The notes under the pieces are model-generated. The model was not told the DNA's origin. It searched no databases and saw nothing but the letters and a program-made list of their open reading frames with translations. Below are positions 5,015-5,878 of a DNA stretch of 5,878 nucleotides, in pieces; position 1 is the stretch's first letter, and each line of letters starts with the position of its first letter. The DNA is taken from NCBI GenBank assembly GCA_012962365.1, contig DTXR01000631.1, forward strand, positions 1 through 5,878. Direction: 5' to 3'. The translations under genes and the position numbers were made by a program. Origin of the DNA: Chromatiaceae bacterium (GTDB taxonomy: Bacteria > Pseudomonadota > Gammaproteobacteria > Chromatiales > Chromatiaceae).

Positions 5015-5878
5015 TCAGAGGCTACATAGAGGTAGAGTGATCTGAAAATGTGCTCCCTTACTGCTGTCCAGCAAGCGGATGGATCCGCCGTGCATGTGGA
5101 TATAGCGATTTACCAGAGACAACCCCAGGCCAGTGCCGCTCACGGGGCTGTTCGAGGGTGTTTTTCCCTGGAAAAAAGGCTCGAAAAGACGCGACCTGTC
5201 CTCTTCGGGAACGCCGATACCTTCATCTATGACATCCAGCTGCAGCTGTTGGTTCTGCCGGGTCATCCGAATGTCTATTTTTCCCCGGTCGGGAGAAAAC
5301 TTGATGGCGTTGGACAGCAAGTTGTCGATGACGGTTTGCAATTGCCTCGTATCACCGTTTACAGACAGGGGAACAAGTCGCGTTTGTATACCGATACGCC
5401 GTGACTGGAGGATCAGTTGCTGCTTGTTTACGGCGGCAGTGATCAGGTCTGGAATACTGACAGCCTGCTGCTCCGGCGGTTGTTCCTGGGTAAGGGCAAG
5501 GTTGAAATCCAACAGGCTCTCCACCTGAGACTGCAGCTGCAGACTGTTGTCGTGCAGAATCTGCACCACTTCCTTCTGCTCGATATTGAGGTCGCCTGCG
5601 ATGCCGTCCTGCAGCAATCCCGCACCTTCACGGATGGTGGTCAGGGGCGTTTTCAGTTCATGAGATACATGGTGGAGAAACTGCATCTTCTGTTCGTTTA
5701 GCGCAGCCAGCTGCTGTCTGAGCCAATCCAATTGTTCTCCAAGTTCACGAATGTCTTGTGGTCCATTCACCTCGATGGGGGAATTGAATTCTCCCGCGCC
5801 CAGCTGGCGTATTGCGCTCCCAAGATGACGCAGGGGGCCGGAAATGAGCAGGCTGAAGATCACGGCAATCAGCAGAGC
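5015..5878 (-). CDS. glrK: sensor histidine kinase GlrK (QseE/YfhK), 5'-partial
   Basis: GlrK is the inner-membrane kinase that phosphorylates GlrR. The window keeps the last 287 residues; the N-terminus, first membrane segment and periplasmic domain lie beyond base 5878. The visible part begins with the end of the second membrane helix (ALLIAVIFSLLIS). The HAMP region (about 14–57) contains GPQDIRELGEQLDWLR, nearly identical to E. coli GlrK. The dimerisation/H-box is HHVSHELKTPL, with the phospho-accepting His as visible residue 73. The ATPase domain has N-box DNLLSNAIKFSPD, G1 DEGIGVP, F-box FEPFF and G2 GTGLGLSL. All catalytic motifs are intact. The stop is TGA at 5017–5015, 174 bp before qseG. 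Gene order glrK–qseG–glrR is as in enterobacteria. Confidence 0.95.
   Translation of the reverse strand, partial: ALLIAVIFSLLISGPLRHLGSAIRQLGAGEFNSPIEVNGPQDIRELGEQLDWLRQQLAALNEQKMQFLHHVSHELKTPLTTIREGAGLLQDGIAGDLNIEQKEVVQILHDNSLQLQSQVESLLDFNLALTQEQPPEQQAVSIPDLITAAVNKQQLILQSRRIGIQTRLVPLSVNGDTRQLQTVIDNLLSNAIKFSPDRGKIDIRMTRQNQQLQLDVIDEGIGVPEEDRSRLFEPFFQGKTPSNSPVSGTGLGLSLVNRYIHMHGGSIRLLDSSKGAHFQITLPLCSL

Overview
The window looks like chromosome of a gammaproteobacterium outside the Enterobacteriaceae. The reasons are a GlrK–QseG–GlrR two-component cluster in the E. coli gene order, a Pseudomonas-like shikimate dehydrogenase, two lipoproteins with standard lipoboxes, and a strong candidate for a CsrB/RsmZ-type small RNA. 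No mobile element, CRISPR array, tRNA or rRNA was seen.

Layout. Positions 1–2546 (+ strand) hold the 3' part of aroE, followed 7 bp later by a 574-residue lipoprotein of unknown function. The two probably form one operon that ends at a rho-independent terminator (2582–2618). Positions 2917–5878 (− strand) hold the 3' part of the sensor kinase gene glrK, a possible 56-codon ORF, the outer-membrane lipoprotein gene qseG, and the sigma-54-dependent response regulator gene glrR. The two operons converge on a 370-bp gap (2547–2916).

That gap is the most interesting part. It contains four diverged copies of a 45–47 nt double-hairpin unit. Read on the − strand, the hairpin loops mostly display GGA (hexaloops ACGGAA, ACGGAU and AGGGAA; smaller apical loops with AGGA, GGGA or GGA). 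The − strand carries 13 GGA trinucleotides between about 2590 and 2872. The array ends in a terminator that also works on the − strand. This is the architecture of the CsrA/RsmA-sequestering sRNAs (CsrB, CsrC, RsmX/Y/Z), so I annotate about 2582–2890 (−) as such an sRNA. It lies immediately behind glrR with no terminator in between. Read-through or processing from the glrR mRNA is therefore possible, which would tie the GlrK/GlrR envelope-responsive system to the Csr regulon.

How the genes work together: GlrK (inner membrane) phosphorylates GlrR, and QseG (outer membrane) modulates GlrK. GlrR activates sigma-54 promoters, which in E. coli include that of the sRNA gene glmY. Placing a putative Csr sRNA beside this system is inference from position only. 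AroE and the adjacent lipoprotein have no evident functional link.

Limits: aroE and glrK are cut by the window edges. The first ~79 bases, in frame with aroE, do not encode a recognisable AroE N-terminus.
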